DNA of 64,000 nucleotides. Source: Henckelia pumila. Taxonomy: Eukaryota; Streptophyta; Magnoliopsida; Lamiales; Gesneriaceae. Shown here piece after piece: positions 45,300-57,500 of this stretch (positions are counted from its first letter, which is position 1; every line of letters starts with the position of its first letter). The position numbers and the translations under genes were made by a program. Under the pieces are notes generated by a model that was not told the DNA's origin, made no database searches, and was given only the letters and a program-made list of their open reading frames with translations. The stretch covers positions 13,792,201-13,856,200 of the forward strand of contig NC_133122.1 in the NCBI RefSeq assembly GCF_033568475.1. Reading direction: 5' to 3'.

Positions 45300-46463
45300 T
45301 GTTACGCCTTAAACGCATATAAATCTCGATTGCGAGATTAATGTTTTTAATGCATTAACAAGACCCTTTTCTCTATGTTTTGATGATTAACAAAACTAGG
45401 TTAAAGTGTTACTAATGTTTACAATGAGCTTATTATAGAGTTAAAATTTTCAAGTTGAAAGGCTCAATTGCGAACAAGTTTATTTAAGATCAGAAACAAA
45501 TTTCGAAGACTTATACTGCTACGAGTTCGGAAGCTCCGATTGGAGTTCGGAACCTCCAATCATGATCAGAAGGACCTTCGGAAGCTAAGGGACGATCGGA
45601 CGTTCCGATATAGGTTCGGAAGCTCCGATCAATTTTCAAGGAATTTTATATTGTTCGAAAGCAGAACAGAAGCTACGAAGTGACGAGATCGGAAGCACCG
45701 ATCATAGATCGGAAGTTCCGATCTGCAACGGCAGCCTGATAATCTTGTCCGGAAGACTTTTGCCCGACAACATATTTAATGCGCCGATCGGAAGCTCCGA
45801 AGTGGGATCGGAAGTTCCGATCCTGTACAAACCGCGTGACTCAGAATTCAAATTTCGGAAGCTCCGATGCTGGGAACGGAAGTTCCGATCGATGCCGAAT
45901 TTTCAGCTATAAATAGAGGCATTCCGAGACCATTTCAAGCATCCCAACATCTTCAAGTCTCTCAATCCTCTTAAGCATTATTTGAGCAATTTGTTGAGCA
46001 ATTTGTAGCCCCTTTGAGCTTTCAAAATATATTCATATATCGAGTTGTATTCGGGGTTGTGAAAATCGTTGGTGTAAACACTTGAGTGTGAAGCCAAGTG
46101 TTGTGTGATTGTTGAGGCTATCCTTGGAGCCCTTAAGGCCAAGTGTTGAGTTGTATCGGCGCGGTGATCGTGTTGAGTTGTACGGCTATCCTTGGAGCCA
46201 TCAAGGCCAAGAGTTGAAGTGCTAGTGGATCCTTGGTTAATCGATCTTAACCAAGAAGGGGAGATGTAGACGATTTATTGTCGAACTTCCATAAACATCT
46301 CTTATCCCTTTTACTGCTTTATTTACATTACGCATTTATTTAACTGAACTTATATTTGATTGCTTTAAGTCTTCCGCTTGCGTATTTGCATAATCGTTTT
46401 AAATTGCTAAAGTTGCCAATATAACCTAAACCTACCCCCCCCCCCCCCCATTAGGTTCTAACA
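45300..46463 (+). repeat. Copia-3 3' LTR
   Basis: 1164 bp, ends GGTTCTAACA then ATGAT. Differs from the 5' LTR by loss of one 20-bp palindrome unit (~45555), a longer C run before the end and a small number of substitutions. Confidence 0.95.
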
Positions 46464-46468
46464 ATGAT

Positions 46469-47743
46469 ATTAGAGGTCAAAGATATGATAATGGATCTAA
46501 TATGAAAGGGAGGCATAAAGGTGTACAGAAAAGGTTACTTGAAATGAATCCCAGAGCTTTTTACACTCCTTGTGGCTGTCATAGACTTAATTTAGCTTTG
46601 TGTGATATGGCGAATTGTTGTCCTAAGGCTATGTCATTTTTTGGAGTTATACAACGGATCTATACATTGTTCTCCTCTTCTACCAAGCGATGGAAGATTT
46701 TTAAAGATCTTGTGAAGGGTTTGACAGTTAAACCATTGTCACAAACACGCTGGGAAAGTCATGTTGAGAGTGTTAAACCTATAAAGGAGCAAACTTCACA
46801 AATAAGAGATGCTTTGTATGAGTTGGCAAATAAAAGCGAAGATCCTAAGATGAAGAGCGAAGCTGAGTCCTTAGCATTACATGAACTTGAGAATTTTGAA
46901 TTCTTGCTTGGTGTGGTAATTTGGTACAAGTTGTTGTATGCTATCAACACTGTGAGTAAATTTCTTCAATCTGAAAATATGGATATTGATGTTGCTGTCA
47001 AACTTTTAGAAGGAATTATTTTATTTCTAGAGGAATTTAGAGAAGATGGTTATGATAAAGCCATGGTTGAAGCTAAAGAAATGGCTTGTGAGATGGGCAT
47101 TGAAGCTGCTTTTTAAGAGAAACGCGTTGTTCGAAGAAAAAAACAATTCGGTGAAAGTAACAGTGAAGAAGTGACACAGCCAGCTACAGAATATTTTCGA
47201 ATCAACTATTTTCTATTTATAGTTGATCAAGCTCGTTTTTCTATGACAACTCGGTTTGAAAAATTCCAAAAGTACGAAGAATTATTTGGTTTTTTGTTTA
47301 ATCTGGAGAGGTTACAACTTACAGATGATGAAGTATTGCTGAGATCTTGTAAGAATCTTGAAAGTTCTTTGACTCATAGGGGTTGTTCTGATATCAGTGG
47401 AGATGATTTATTCTCAGAGTTGACATTCCTGAAGTGTTCATTACCAAGAGAAGCCAAAACAACCATTGATGTAGTGAATTACTTAAAGAAAATGGATGGT
47501 TGTTTCCCAAATGCTCAAATTGCTTATAAAATTTTGTTGACTATCCCGGTTACAGTAGCGAGTGCAGAACGAAGTTTCTCAAAGTTAAAGCTCATCAAAA
47601 CTTTTCTACGATCAACCATGTCACAAGAAATATTGAATGGACTGGCTATGTTGTCAATTGAGAAAGAAGTTACTGAACGACTTGATTATACAGACTTAAT
47701 TAGTATTTTTAGCTCCAAAACTGTAAGGAGGGTTGCATTTTAG
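46469..47743 (+). pseudogene. hAT transposase, 3' part
   Basis: Resumes in the same phase after the second ATGAT. The region IRGQRYDNGSNMKG is the conserved hAT catalytic-domain stretch, followed by CGCHRLNLALCDMA, QTRWESHVESVK, and the hAT dimerisation domain near the C-terminus (YKILLTIPVTVASAERSFSKLKLIK, ~47520-47610). A TAA at 47114 interrupts it in frame. Together with the stop at 36154 and the Copia insertion, no functional transposase is made. Confidence 0.92.
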
Positions 47744-47994
47744 TGATAATTTTGGACATGTTTGATCTTATTGTTTAAATACATTAAAATTTTCTGAATG
47801 GTATTTTTTTTATAGTCTGAATAGTATTGTTTAGTTATTTATATTTTCTTTAATGTATTGATTTAATTCAAAAAGAGTATCATGGAACTAAAAAAATGCG
47901 AACACATATTACGCTTAGTTAAATCATTTTGGGGCCTTTTTTAGGAAAGTTTGACTCATGCCTAAAAATACTTAGGATCGGCCCTGAAAGCAAA

Positions 47995-48955
47995 TTAGAA
48001 TACTTGCACATCATCCGAGTTCGAACACTTGAATATTATAAAACCTGATTTAAAAAAATTTATTAATAAAACAAGTTAGAATAATTACACATTAATTAGT
48101 GAGTTGGGAACCACCAAAGTAAATTGTTTCAAATGTTCCTTGTTGAATATCTCGATTGCTGCAGCTGAATTCCACCACAATGGGGAGCAAATAAGGACTA
48201 GAATAAGACTGAAACTCTAACTTATCAAACCCCAAAGACTGCCTCCATTTTAATTTAAATTTGAGGCAAATGGTCAAAGGAAGCCAAGGTCATCATTTCA
48301 TTTTTTTAGAAGGTGAAGCTGAGTCTATCAGACTTTCCCAATAATTGGGGCTTCAGAACGTAGATCCTTATGAAGCACATTTGCTATATGCCATAAACTT
48401 GATCACTTCAATCAAATTTCTACAATCTCATTCATATAAAAATCAATGCAAATAAATCTACATAGTTTATTCTCTAAAATTATTATTGAATATCAAAATT
48501 CTCTTTCATTGGAAGACTAACAGAAGGTTTAATCCGTGCAAAAGAAGTACTATAAATTAATTTCCCTACACGTTGCACCCAAAAGTTTAATCCATGCAAC
48601 ACTTGCCGAATGAAATGTGCTACAGCCGATAATCCTTGTTACTCAAAAATACTCGAATGAGCTACGGTTCACTGCCCGGAAGTTTAGTAGCATGTCTTTG
48701 ATACCAAACGAGCTTCTTTTCGCCAAGTAAAGAAATGATGATTGATCGTATTTTATACTCTGCCATAAGTATGAGAGATGGTAGAATTCGGCGGAGAATT
48801 CAGAGCACATTATGTGGGCAATCAAACCTGAGAAACAACCGAAAGAGGATGGTCATCCTGAGATACAATCGAGAGAACATACCTCTAGCCAAAACAAGTT
48901 AATAAGTAACATTTAGAAACAAATAAAAATGTTAGTTGTTAAAGAATAAACAAAA
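47995..48955. other. Background with no recognised feature
   Basis: AT-rich sequence between the hAT element and the LINE fragment. Only short frames of about 60 codons on the minus strand without recognisable domains. I see no RNA gene. Confidence 0.5.
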
Positions 48956-49682
48956 AAAGTCTTTCTCTCCCCTGTTGAGAGTTTGTCTCTCTCTCTCTCC
49001 CTTGTTGAGAGTTTTGATTTTCATATGCTTATCTTGAAATCTTTATTTCAAAATTAAATCATGGAATCAAAAATGGCACACTTAGCCATATCTGCCGAAG
49101 AGGATGAAGAATTAGTTCTTGATCCACAACATCTTCAGACGAACTCAGGACTATCAGATCTGTGTTTGGTTGGGAGGTTTCTCACGGAACGAGCTGTTAA
49201 TTTCATGGCTATGAAGCATAGGATGGCTAGTATATGGAGCCAGGTAAGGTGTTGCCATTCAAGAAATTGGAAATCATAGATATATTTTCCAATTCTTTCA
49301 TGTGATAGATATGAACAGGGTCTATGAAGGAGGACCATGGGCATTTGATAATTGTTTGCTTATGCTACATCATTTGAAACAAGGGGAAATGCCAACTCAG
49401 GTCCCTTTGCATTTTGCAACATTCTGGACGCAAATTTATGATCTTCCGATAGGATATATGATAGAACCTATTGGAAATCAACTAGGTGAATTTATTGGGA
49501 ACTTTCTACAATACGATACAGATAATAATAGTTGAATCTAGAGATCATACATAATACGGGTGGCTGTTGACGTCCGCAAACCATTGAAAATATCAAGAAG
49601 ATTCGAAAGCAAGGAGGTGAATGGTTTATGGTGCATTTTAAATATGAACGACTGGGTTCTTTCTATTTTATCTGTGGATTTT
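48956..49682 (+). pseudogene. L1-type LINE ORF1 fragment (DUF4283 region), cut by Athila
   Basis: From ATG at 49061: DLCLVGRFLTERAVNFMAMK, then, after a frameshift near 49250, FFHVIDMNRVYEGGPWAFDN, LHFATFWTQIYDLPIGYM. After another shift near 49540 comes EWFMVHFKYERLGSFYFICG, the start of the zinc knuckle that follows DUF4283 in plant non-LTR ORF1 proteins. The Athila LTR interrupts it in that knuckle. The leader has two copies of 'ctgttgagagttt' with a CT run (48962-49015). The rest of the LINE would lie beyond the Athila element, outside the window. Confidence 0.8.
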
Positions 49683-51081
49683 TGGTAGCGCTTATCATGT
49701 ACGCCCAAATTACCCGACTCAATCAGATAAATAATTAATGCCGTAGTGTGAGTAGGGATCGTTTCCACGAGAAAAGGTAAATTTTAATGTGTTCTAAATA
49801 AACAAAAATAATAAAAAGGGGTTTTTTTTTTTGTTTGAAACTTATCCACTAAAATTTAAAAACAATTATGAATGCAATTCTATCAATTACCAAGCACAAT
49901 CAAATCACAACGGAAAATTCAATAAGAGACAAGCCTTGGTTTTGGTCAACTACACCCTTGATTTCATTCGTTCGATCATCGATTATCTAAAAATATTTAA
50001 TCCTGTTGAATATTCATCATTGGAAATTAAATTCCTATTTCACCTTAATTGTAATTAACTAGACACAAGCGTTCTAAGATAACCCTTACCAATGAATTAA
50101 CCTAATACAAGCGATTAGATTTAAACCCACGATAGCATGCAAACTAGTGAAACTGATAAATCTAGACAACTCATGCACAAGCGGATGAATTTAGCCTAGT
50201 CAATTATTATCCCTACAATTCCTAATCTCACAAGCGGACGATTATTAATTGTAGTTGCTTCGCAAATCAGATAGTTCAAACAATTATGGATTCAAACTCC
50301 AATTTAGCAGTAGATTTTATATAAGAATTATCAGGTGATCAAACTAATAATCAAACATACAATCATGAAATAAATCAGAATAATTATTGATACTCAACAA
50401 TAATCAAGCTTTGTAAAACACAAATCTCACGAATAAATTAATCAAGGGCTTCGTCTTCCTTAACCAAGTATTAAAAAGTTAGCTACAATGATTCATAATT
50501 AAATTCATAAAAATTTAAAGAAAAGAAGAAAAACTAGAGAGTAATCTTCAAGAAGAAAACCTAGCCTCCAACGTAATCCCCCTAAAAAGTCTCATGATAA
50601 TCCCTCAAAAACGGAATTAAGAGTCTAATAGAGGCTAGGAACTAAAATAACAAAGTTACCAAAATTAAAATAATGTTTTCGAAAAAGACGCCCGCTCGAT
50701 CGGCAACATTCTGCGGATCGATCGGCGTAAAAATTATAAACTCTCTGCCTCGCATAAAACATGTGTCGCTCGATCTGCAAACTTCTGCGGATCGATCGGC
50801 AGAAAATGTCCAAGTCCACTGTCTTCAAAATATAAGCACCCGCTCGATCTGCAAACTCCTGCGGATCGATCAGCATTACTTCTCCAGAATTCTTCAGCAT
50901 ATTCCATTCCTCCGAGGTTCCATCTTAGTCCGCAAAATAAGCGACCTAACCACAAAAACAAGAATCCCATCATGCAAACACGAAAAATGCAATAAGAACA
51001 AAATGCTAGAATAAAAAATGTAAATTAATGCAAAACAACAACAAAATGACATTACAAATGCAATAAAAAATGCAACTATCA
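49683..51081 (-). repeat. Athila 3' LTR
   Basis: About 1.4 kb; minus strand starts TGATAGTTGC and ends GCGCTACCA. Same family as the solo LTR at 19498. Contains three palindromes of the type CGCTCGATCTGCAA...TGCGGATCGATCGG at 50691-50726, 50766-50800 and 50840-50873, spaced 75 bp. Confidence 0.87.
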
Positions 51082-51095
51082 AACTCCCCCACACC
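51082..51095 (-). other. Athila polypurine tract
   Basis: Minus strand GTGTGGGGGAGTT directly before the 3' LTR. A near copy (GTGTGGGGGGGTGCA) lies at about 61332-61347. Confidence 0.85.
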
Positions 51096-51727
51096 TAATC
51101 CTTACTCTCCCTCGAGTAAGTATGAAAAACAAAAATGCAAACGAGAATCAAGAATTACTACGGGGTAAAGGCCTCAGTTCATTTTTCAAACTTTTCAAAT
51201 CCATCCATCCAACTCACATTATTTTCAAAAAATTTTAAGACCAAACTGATTTCACCCCACAAACTCACAAACCCCGCAACTCATGTTCCAAACACTCGCC
51301 TCCAAATCCAATTCACACATTCATAGATCATAAGGACTTTTCATGGTTTCATAGGATTACAATGAATAGAAATCAAATCAACATACTCATCATCGGTTAA
51401 ACACAAAGGAATCAAGTGTGTAAGTGTTTTGATAAAAATGCATACTCATCAATCGTGTCAATTGTCAGTCCATAGGCAAAATTCGCACAACCCATCTCCA
51501 CTATTATATTGGGCGACTGTGACTCGGTCAAAAGGTCTTATTCGGTTTATAATGTAAGGCTGGCTTATGGCTACAAACGAAGGAAAGAATTCAAAGAGGG
51601 AGTAAAATCTGATTTTATCTCTTAAATCCACTCCTTTTCATTCACACGGCAAACTCTTTTCATTCCTTCAACTCCATTTTTTTTTCAATTTCATTTTCAA
51701 CTCGCCTTTTGTTCACAGTCTCCTCTT

Positions 51728-51763
<36 letters not shown>

Positions 51764-52357
51764 CAGATTTCTTCCTTCCACCCAATCTATTTCTTTCTTT
51801 TATTTCTCATCCCCTCCACTACTACACTTCTTCTGATTTTTTTTTCATTTTCACTTCTCAACACACTATCCATTTATTAGCATTCAAATCAAGAGTATAA
51901 AAATCAAACATGCAATTACTCCCTAAAGGAAGGAAATAGTGTTTAAGCTGCAGATAGTAGTTGTAGGACCTTGAAAAAATGTCGAATGGGGGTTTATCAC
52001 ATGTTTTCACGCATGACATTCGTTTTCAATTAGGTTCAAAAGAGGTACTAGGGACATAATGTATTAAGGGTGGCTTGAAAGGCTCAATCTAATTCAGAAC
52101 CTATCCCATTCCTAAGTCACAGTATACCCGTATTGCGCCTCGAGGGATGTTCGAACAAGTTCTAGACATGTCTCAATTCACAATCAACTCATACAAATTT
52201 TAGTCCGTGCAAAGAAGAGAAATCTCAACAGTAAACGATGATTTTCACACACAATTCAGAAATATGCACCTTATGTGCTCATATATATGTAAAGGCTCAA
52301 AGGGCATCTAAGGATAAAATATTCAAGAAAATTGAGGCCCAAATAATACAAAAAATG
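51096..52357 (-). other. Athila 3' non-coding region (left part)
   Basis: No ORF with support. Includes a 31-base T run (51733-51763) and general AT-rich sequence. It continues after the Tekay insertion at 61065. Long non-coding 3' regions are typical of Athila. Confidence 0.7.
51733..51763. repeat. Poly-T microsatellite
   Basis: About 31 consecutive T residues; a mononucleotide run of uncertain exact length. Confidence 0.9.
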
Positions 52358-54330
52358 TGTAAGACCCAGAAGTTAATTATCTGGTAATTTGGCATAATTA
52401 GAATTATTATTGAGATGCTAAATTAAAATAATTATTCATGCCAAATAAATTAGTAAGTGTATTAAAAATATGTATTTTTGAATATCGAGATTTAAACGAT
52501 ATAAAATACATATTAGAGCTAAAATAATACACGAGCGTTAAAATATCTGGACTGTGTCAAGTTGCCCAAATAATAATTAAATAGAGGCAAACACACACCC
52601 TTACATATATACATATACACGCATAAATCAAAAGAAAGAAAGAGAAAAGAGAAGAGAAGCCCAACCCCCAAACCCGTTCATTCCCGTCACCAATTGCGCA
52701 GCTGTGGTATTTCGGCCATAACTTCTTCGTTCGGAGTCCAAAATTCGATTCGTTTGTTGGGTTTTCTTCCTTACATCCGTGGCTTCGATTCAAGCTAAGA
52801 ATCTCTGAATTTGATGCCCATTTGAACCCAAATCGATTCCAGTTCGTGACCTGCTTCTGTGCAATGCCGAAGCTCTGTTCGTGATCTGTTCTTCGTGGGT
52901 TCTTCTCGGACTAATTCCTGGTAAGTTTCAGTCCTTTTAAGCTTAGTAACTGTAGGACTCGGAACCTAGTTCATGTCCAAATGCTAGCTCACCATTTCGA
53001 CTCGTTTCAGTTGCGTTTTGGGTCCTCCGGCGAGCTGCCGCCGTGTCACCGCCGTGATACAATATTTGTTCGGTTCCAGATCAGTCTAGCTTCGAATATT
53101 GAAGCTTTTAAACCCAAATTCCAGCTGGTTTAGTCGAGGTATAACAGGCTGTCGACTTTGGGATTTTACCCTCTTGGATTTAATTTGAATTAGTTGGTTA
53201 TATCGCATCGTTTTGATATATATTGGAATATTAATTGTGTTGTAGGCCGAAACTTTGGGAATTAGAGTTGAGGACCTTCGTTTGAATTGGTATAGGTATG
53301 TTACGGTTGGTAACATACAACGGTAAAAATATAAATATTGTTTTGCCGATATTATGTTGATTACGTGAACTATATGGATTATGTGAATTTAAATGCCTCA
53401 TTGTTTATATGTTAAATTATTTGATATATTTTGTGGCATTTAGAATAGGGCATGATATTCACTACATCACACGTTGAGCCCTATCATTCTTGTTACCCGT
53501 TATCATATTGTATTGTACTCTGGGCACACATATTGTTATTTCGGGAATCAGCTGGTGGCTTTTTATGCCTAGTATCCCTGAGACCGAAATTATGATTGTC
53601 TATTCCTTGATGCATTTTCTGTGTGATATGCAATTGGAATCTTGACATCGTATGTTGTTCGTTATTGTGCCTATCTGTTGTATCGATATCAGCTGTATGG
53701 AGGCCGAGTCGTGGGTGTTTGATTTCACACAGCACGACATACCTCGCATACTTGGCAGGGCGTTTTAGTTACATGACGATGTAGCTCCCCTGTGTTCTAG
53801 CTCGAGCATTGTTCCAGTTGTTATCGTACTGTTTGTTGGCTCCTGTTATCCCGTTTACTTTGAGCCCAGTTCATGCATTGCATACTACATTTTATAATGT
53901 GTTTATGCATAGTTTATATGTTTTGTTGTTGTTGCCTAACTGTTTCATACCAGAATCCTAACCTCAGTTTATTCTGGGGGGGCTACTGTGGCTGCTGTTT
54001 GGCACCATGGTAGGCTACCCAAGTGACTTTCCAGCACCAGGCGGAGGGTCCGCTGGCGGAGCTCGTTGAGGAGGTTGGATCATGTCTTGTCTCCCAGTTA
54101 TATTATGTATTATCGGAGTTATATTATGTATTATGTTAGAGTTTTTTTTTATATTCTCCGGGGAGATGCCCCGATGTATTTGTGTTGTATTTGAGAGTTC
54201 CTGCTATGTTTTAAATTGTTATCGAGCCTTGTCGGCTCATGTATGTGTTAACTGTTTTAATTTGTTTTCGTGCCTGGCCGGCACATGGTTGTATGATAAT
54301 TAAATGTAATTAGAGTAACCGGGCCTCACA
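52358..54330 (+). repeat. Tekay 5' LTR
   Basis: Starts TGTAAGACCCAGAAG, ends GGGCCTCACA. Several short frames inside it (e.g. minus-strand 76-80 codon ones) occur identically in the other LTR and have no recognisable domain. Confidence 0.96.
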
Positions 54331-54333
54331 ACA

Positions 54334-54354
54334 TGGTATCAGAGCATAAACTGG
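54334..54354 (+). other. Tekay primer-binding site
   Basis: TGGTATCAGAGCATAAACTGG, initiator tRNA-Met type, three bases after the LTR. Confidence 0.93.
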
Positions 54355-54504
54355 GATATGCTCAAACTAAAGTCTAGGACACTCGAGTCTAGACACTAAA
54401 GTTGATTTTTGCGCTTGTTGTTGCTACTTTTCAACATGTTTACGTGCCTATGTGATATGTTTATTTTCATTCTAATTTTTTTGTTGTGATTTATATTTTA
54501 TAGA

Positions 54505-57500
54505 ATGGCTGAAAGTGGTAATAATGCTAGTCGTGGTCGTGGGCGTGGTCGTGGGAGACCTCGCATTGATGTTAATACCGAGGTTAATCAAGCTACTGGA
54601 CGATTGGAACAACTTAGGATGGATGAGTTAGTTGCCCGTTTCCATACCATGCGTCCACCTCGTTATTTTGGTAATGAGGGACCTGAAAAAGCTGAAATCT
54701 GGATTACCGAGATTGAAGATCTCTTTGATTTGATTGAATATCCGTCGGCGCAACGTTTGAAGCTAGCACTCCATCAGTTGAAGGATCGTGCTAAGATGTG
54801 GTGGGCTACTACCTTGATGACTTTGGAATCTCAGAAAGTAACACCGTCTTGGGATGTATTCAAGCTGAAGTTCAGGGAAAGTTATTGTCCTCCATCATTC
54901 TATAGTGCCAAATCAACTGAATTCCATAACTTGAAACAAGGAAATATGTCGGTACAAGACTATGCTGATACTTTTTACGAACTGTTGAAGTATGCTCCTC
55001 ATGTTGCTGCTAGTCAGGGAGCTATTGTTGAAAGCTTCACTGAAGGATTAGATGATCGCTTGCATCCATTTGTCTCGACTGGAAAGCCAATGAATTATCC
55101 CGAAGCTGTGGAATTGGCAAAAAGGGCTGAGGCAAGTTTTCGAAGGAGAAGTGGAAACAAGACTCCTATCCAGCACCAATCTGGCAAGCAATCTTCAAGT
55201 CATTTTAGTACTTCATCTTTACGTCCAAAAGGGAAACAATTCAAGAAATCTGGCTCTAGTTCTACTAGTTCTGAAGGTTCTGGAAAGCAGAGTGGACAAC
55301 GCTACACTGGTCCTTATTGTGATAACTGCGGTGGGAAACATTTCAGCAATCAATGTGTGGGAGTTCAAGGACTTTGCAATGTTTGTGGTAGACCAGGACA
55401 CTTTGCTCGAGTTTGCCCCAGTCAGACAGGAAAATCAGTGCAGGCAGGTAGTGGAACACCTGGTGGCAAATTTTCTGCACCATCCCACTCTTCTCAACAG
55501 TCGAGCAGGCCACATCAGCAATCAAGAGGACAAGGTGGTCAACAAAATCAGCCACCCGTTCGTGTATTTGCCTTGACAGAGGACGAGGCACAGGCAGCTC
55601 CAGGTACTGTAATTACTGGTAACTGCACTCTATGTGGTTTTACAGCACGAGTACTCTTTGATACTGGAGCATCACATTCGTTTATCTCTCATGCATTTGT
55701 CGCTTCGCATGATCTTTGCACCACTAGTATGAATGGAAATTTATCAGTTGCTACTCCAATGGGAAGAATGATCATAACTAATAATGCTGTGTTTAATGCG
55801 GTGTTGCTCTATGCTGATAATGTGTTGTACCTGAATCTTATAGTCCTACCTATGCATGATTTCGATTGTATTGTGGGTATGGATGTTCTAACTTCTAATA
55901 AAGCCACTGTCGATTGTTATAGAGGAATAGTTCGATTTAGACCTAGTTTTGCTCCTAAATGGAATTTCTATGGTCGAGGTTCACGAGCTAAGATTCCTTT
56001 AGTCTCTTCTATCGAAATGACTCGTCTGTTGGACTCAGGAAATGAAGGTTTTCTTGTTTATGCTGTCGATCTGTCTCAAGGTGAGCGGTCAATATCTGAC
56101 ATTCCTGTTGTCTGTGAATTTTCTGATGTATTTCCTGAGGAAATTCCTGGATTTCCACCAGAACGAGAAGTTGAGTTCAGTATAGAACTTATGCCAGGAA
56201 CTGAACCTATATCTCGAGCACCGTATCGATTAGCTCCTGTTGAGTTAAAAGAATTGAAAGAACAGTTACAGGAATTGTTGAGTAAAGGTTATATTCGCCC
56301 AAGTTCTTCACCTTGGGGTGCTCCTGTTCTTTTTGTTAAAAAGAAAGATGGCACGATGAGAATGTGTATTGATTACAGACAATTGAATAAGTCAACCATC
56401 AAGAATAAATATCCACTTCCAAGAATTGATGACTTGTTTGATCAGTTACAAGGTACGGCGGTGTATTCCAAGATTGATCTTCGCTCTGGATATCACCAAG
56501 TACGAGTTAGACAACAAGATATTACAAAAACAGCATTTCGCACTAGATATGGACACTTTGAATTTTTAGTTATGCCTTTTGGTTTGACTAATGCTCCTGC
56601 TATTTTCATGGACTTGATGAATCGTGTATTCAGAAAATATCTCGATAAGTTTGTCATTGTTTTCATCGACGATATTCTTATTTATTCTAAGTCCGAAGAA
56701 GAACACGCCAAGCACTTGAGGTTAATTCTTCGCATTCTTCAAAAGAAACAATTATATGCAAAGTTGTCCAAGTGTGAATTCTGGCTAGACAGAGTTGTCT
56801 TTCTAGGCCATGTTATCTCTGAACATGGTATTTCTGTTGATCCAAGTAAAGTAGAAGCAGTATTGAATTAGCCAAGACCGACGAATGTGCCAGAGATTCG
56901 GAGTTTTATGGGTTTAGCTGGTTATTATCGTAGATTCATTGAAGGATTCTCAAAGATTGCTAAACCTATTACTTTGTTGACTCAGAAAAATCAGAAATTC
57001 ATTTGGTCTGATGAATGTGAGTCAAGTTTTGTTGAGTTGAAGAAGAGATTGACTTCTGCACCAGTACTTACAATTCCAAGTGGTTCTGGAGGATTTGTTG
57101 TTTGCACCGATGCTTCGTCTCGAGGTTTAGGTTGTGTCTTGATGCAACATGGCAGAGTAGTGGCTTATGGTTCTCGTCAGTTGAAGACACATGAATCTAG
57201 ATATCCTGTTCATGATTTGGAATTGGCTGCTATTGTCTTTGCTCTAAAAGTCTGGAGACATTATCTATTTGGAGAACAATTTGTAATTTATTCAGATCAT
57301 AAGAGTCTCAAATATTTATTTTCTCAATCTGATTTGAATATGAGACAAAGACGTTGGATGGATCTATTGAAAGATTATGATTGTGAGATCCAATATCAGC
57401 CGGGAAAAGTGAATGTCATTGCTGACGCTTTGAGTCGTAAAGTCGATAATGATGCTCAACTCTCCTCAATCTATATTTCTAAGTTGCACGAGGATATCTG

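Larger units (their letters stand above)
37228..46463 (+). mobile_element. SIRE-like Ty1/Copia retrotransposon (Copia-3) with extra ORF
   Basis: 9.2 kb, inserted in the hAT transposase with exact duplication ATGAT (37223-37227 and 46464-46468). LTRs start TGTTACGCC and end GGTTCTAACA. Order: LTR, Met PBS, gag with coiled coil and two zinc knuckles, 1017-codon pol, a palindrome cluster with TATA box, extra ORF, PPT, LTR. A long gag and an ORF after pol are known for SIRE elements. LTRs differ little, so insertion is fairly recent, but gag has stops and the protease Asp is changed. Confidence 0.94.
34881..47986 (+). mobile_element. hAT DNA transposon (Tip100/ZMYM-like), split by a Copia insertion
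   Basis: Ends GAGGGCCGTTCC and (reverse complement) CAGGGCCGATCC form a short terminal inverted repeat, flanked by an exact 8-bp duplication AAAGCAAA (34873-34880 and 47987-47994), the hallmark of hAT elements. Without the inserted Copia it is about 3.9 kb and encodes a TTF-type zinc-finger hAT transposase. The 5' region 34881-36006 and 3' region 47744-47986 are non-coding; both contain 'tttgactca' near the ends. Confidence 0.93.

Noticed and set aside
52557..54303. Short frames inside the Tekay 5' LTR (and identical ones at 59286-61032)
   Set aside because: They are duplicated only because the LTRs are identical; no recognisable domain and mostly antisense to the promoter/leader.
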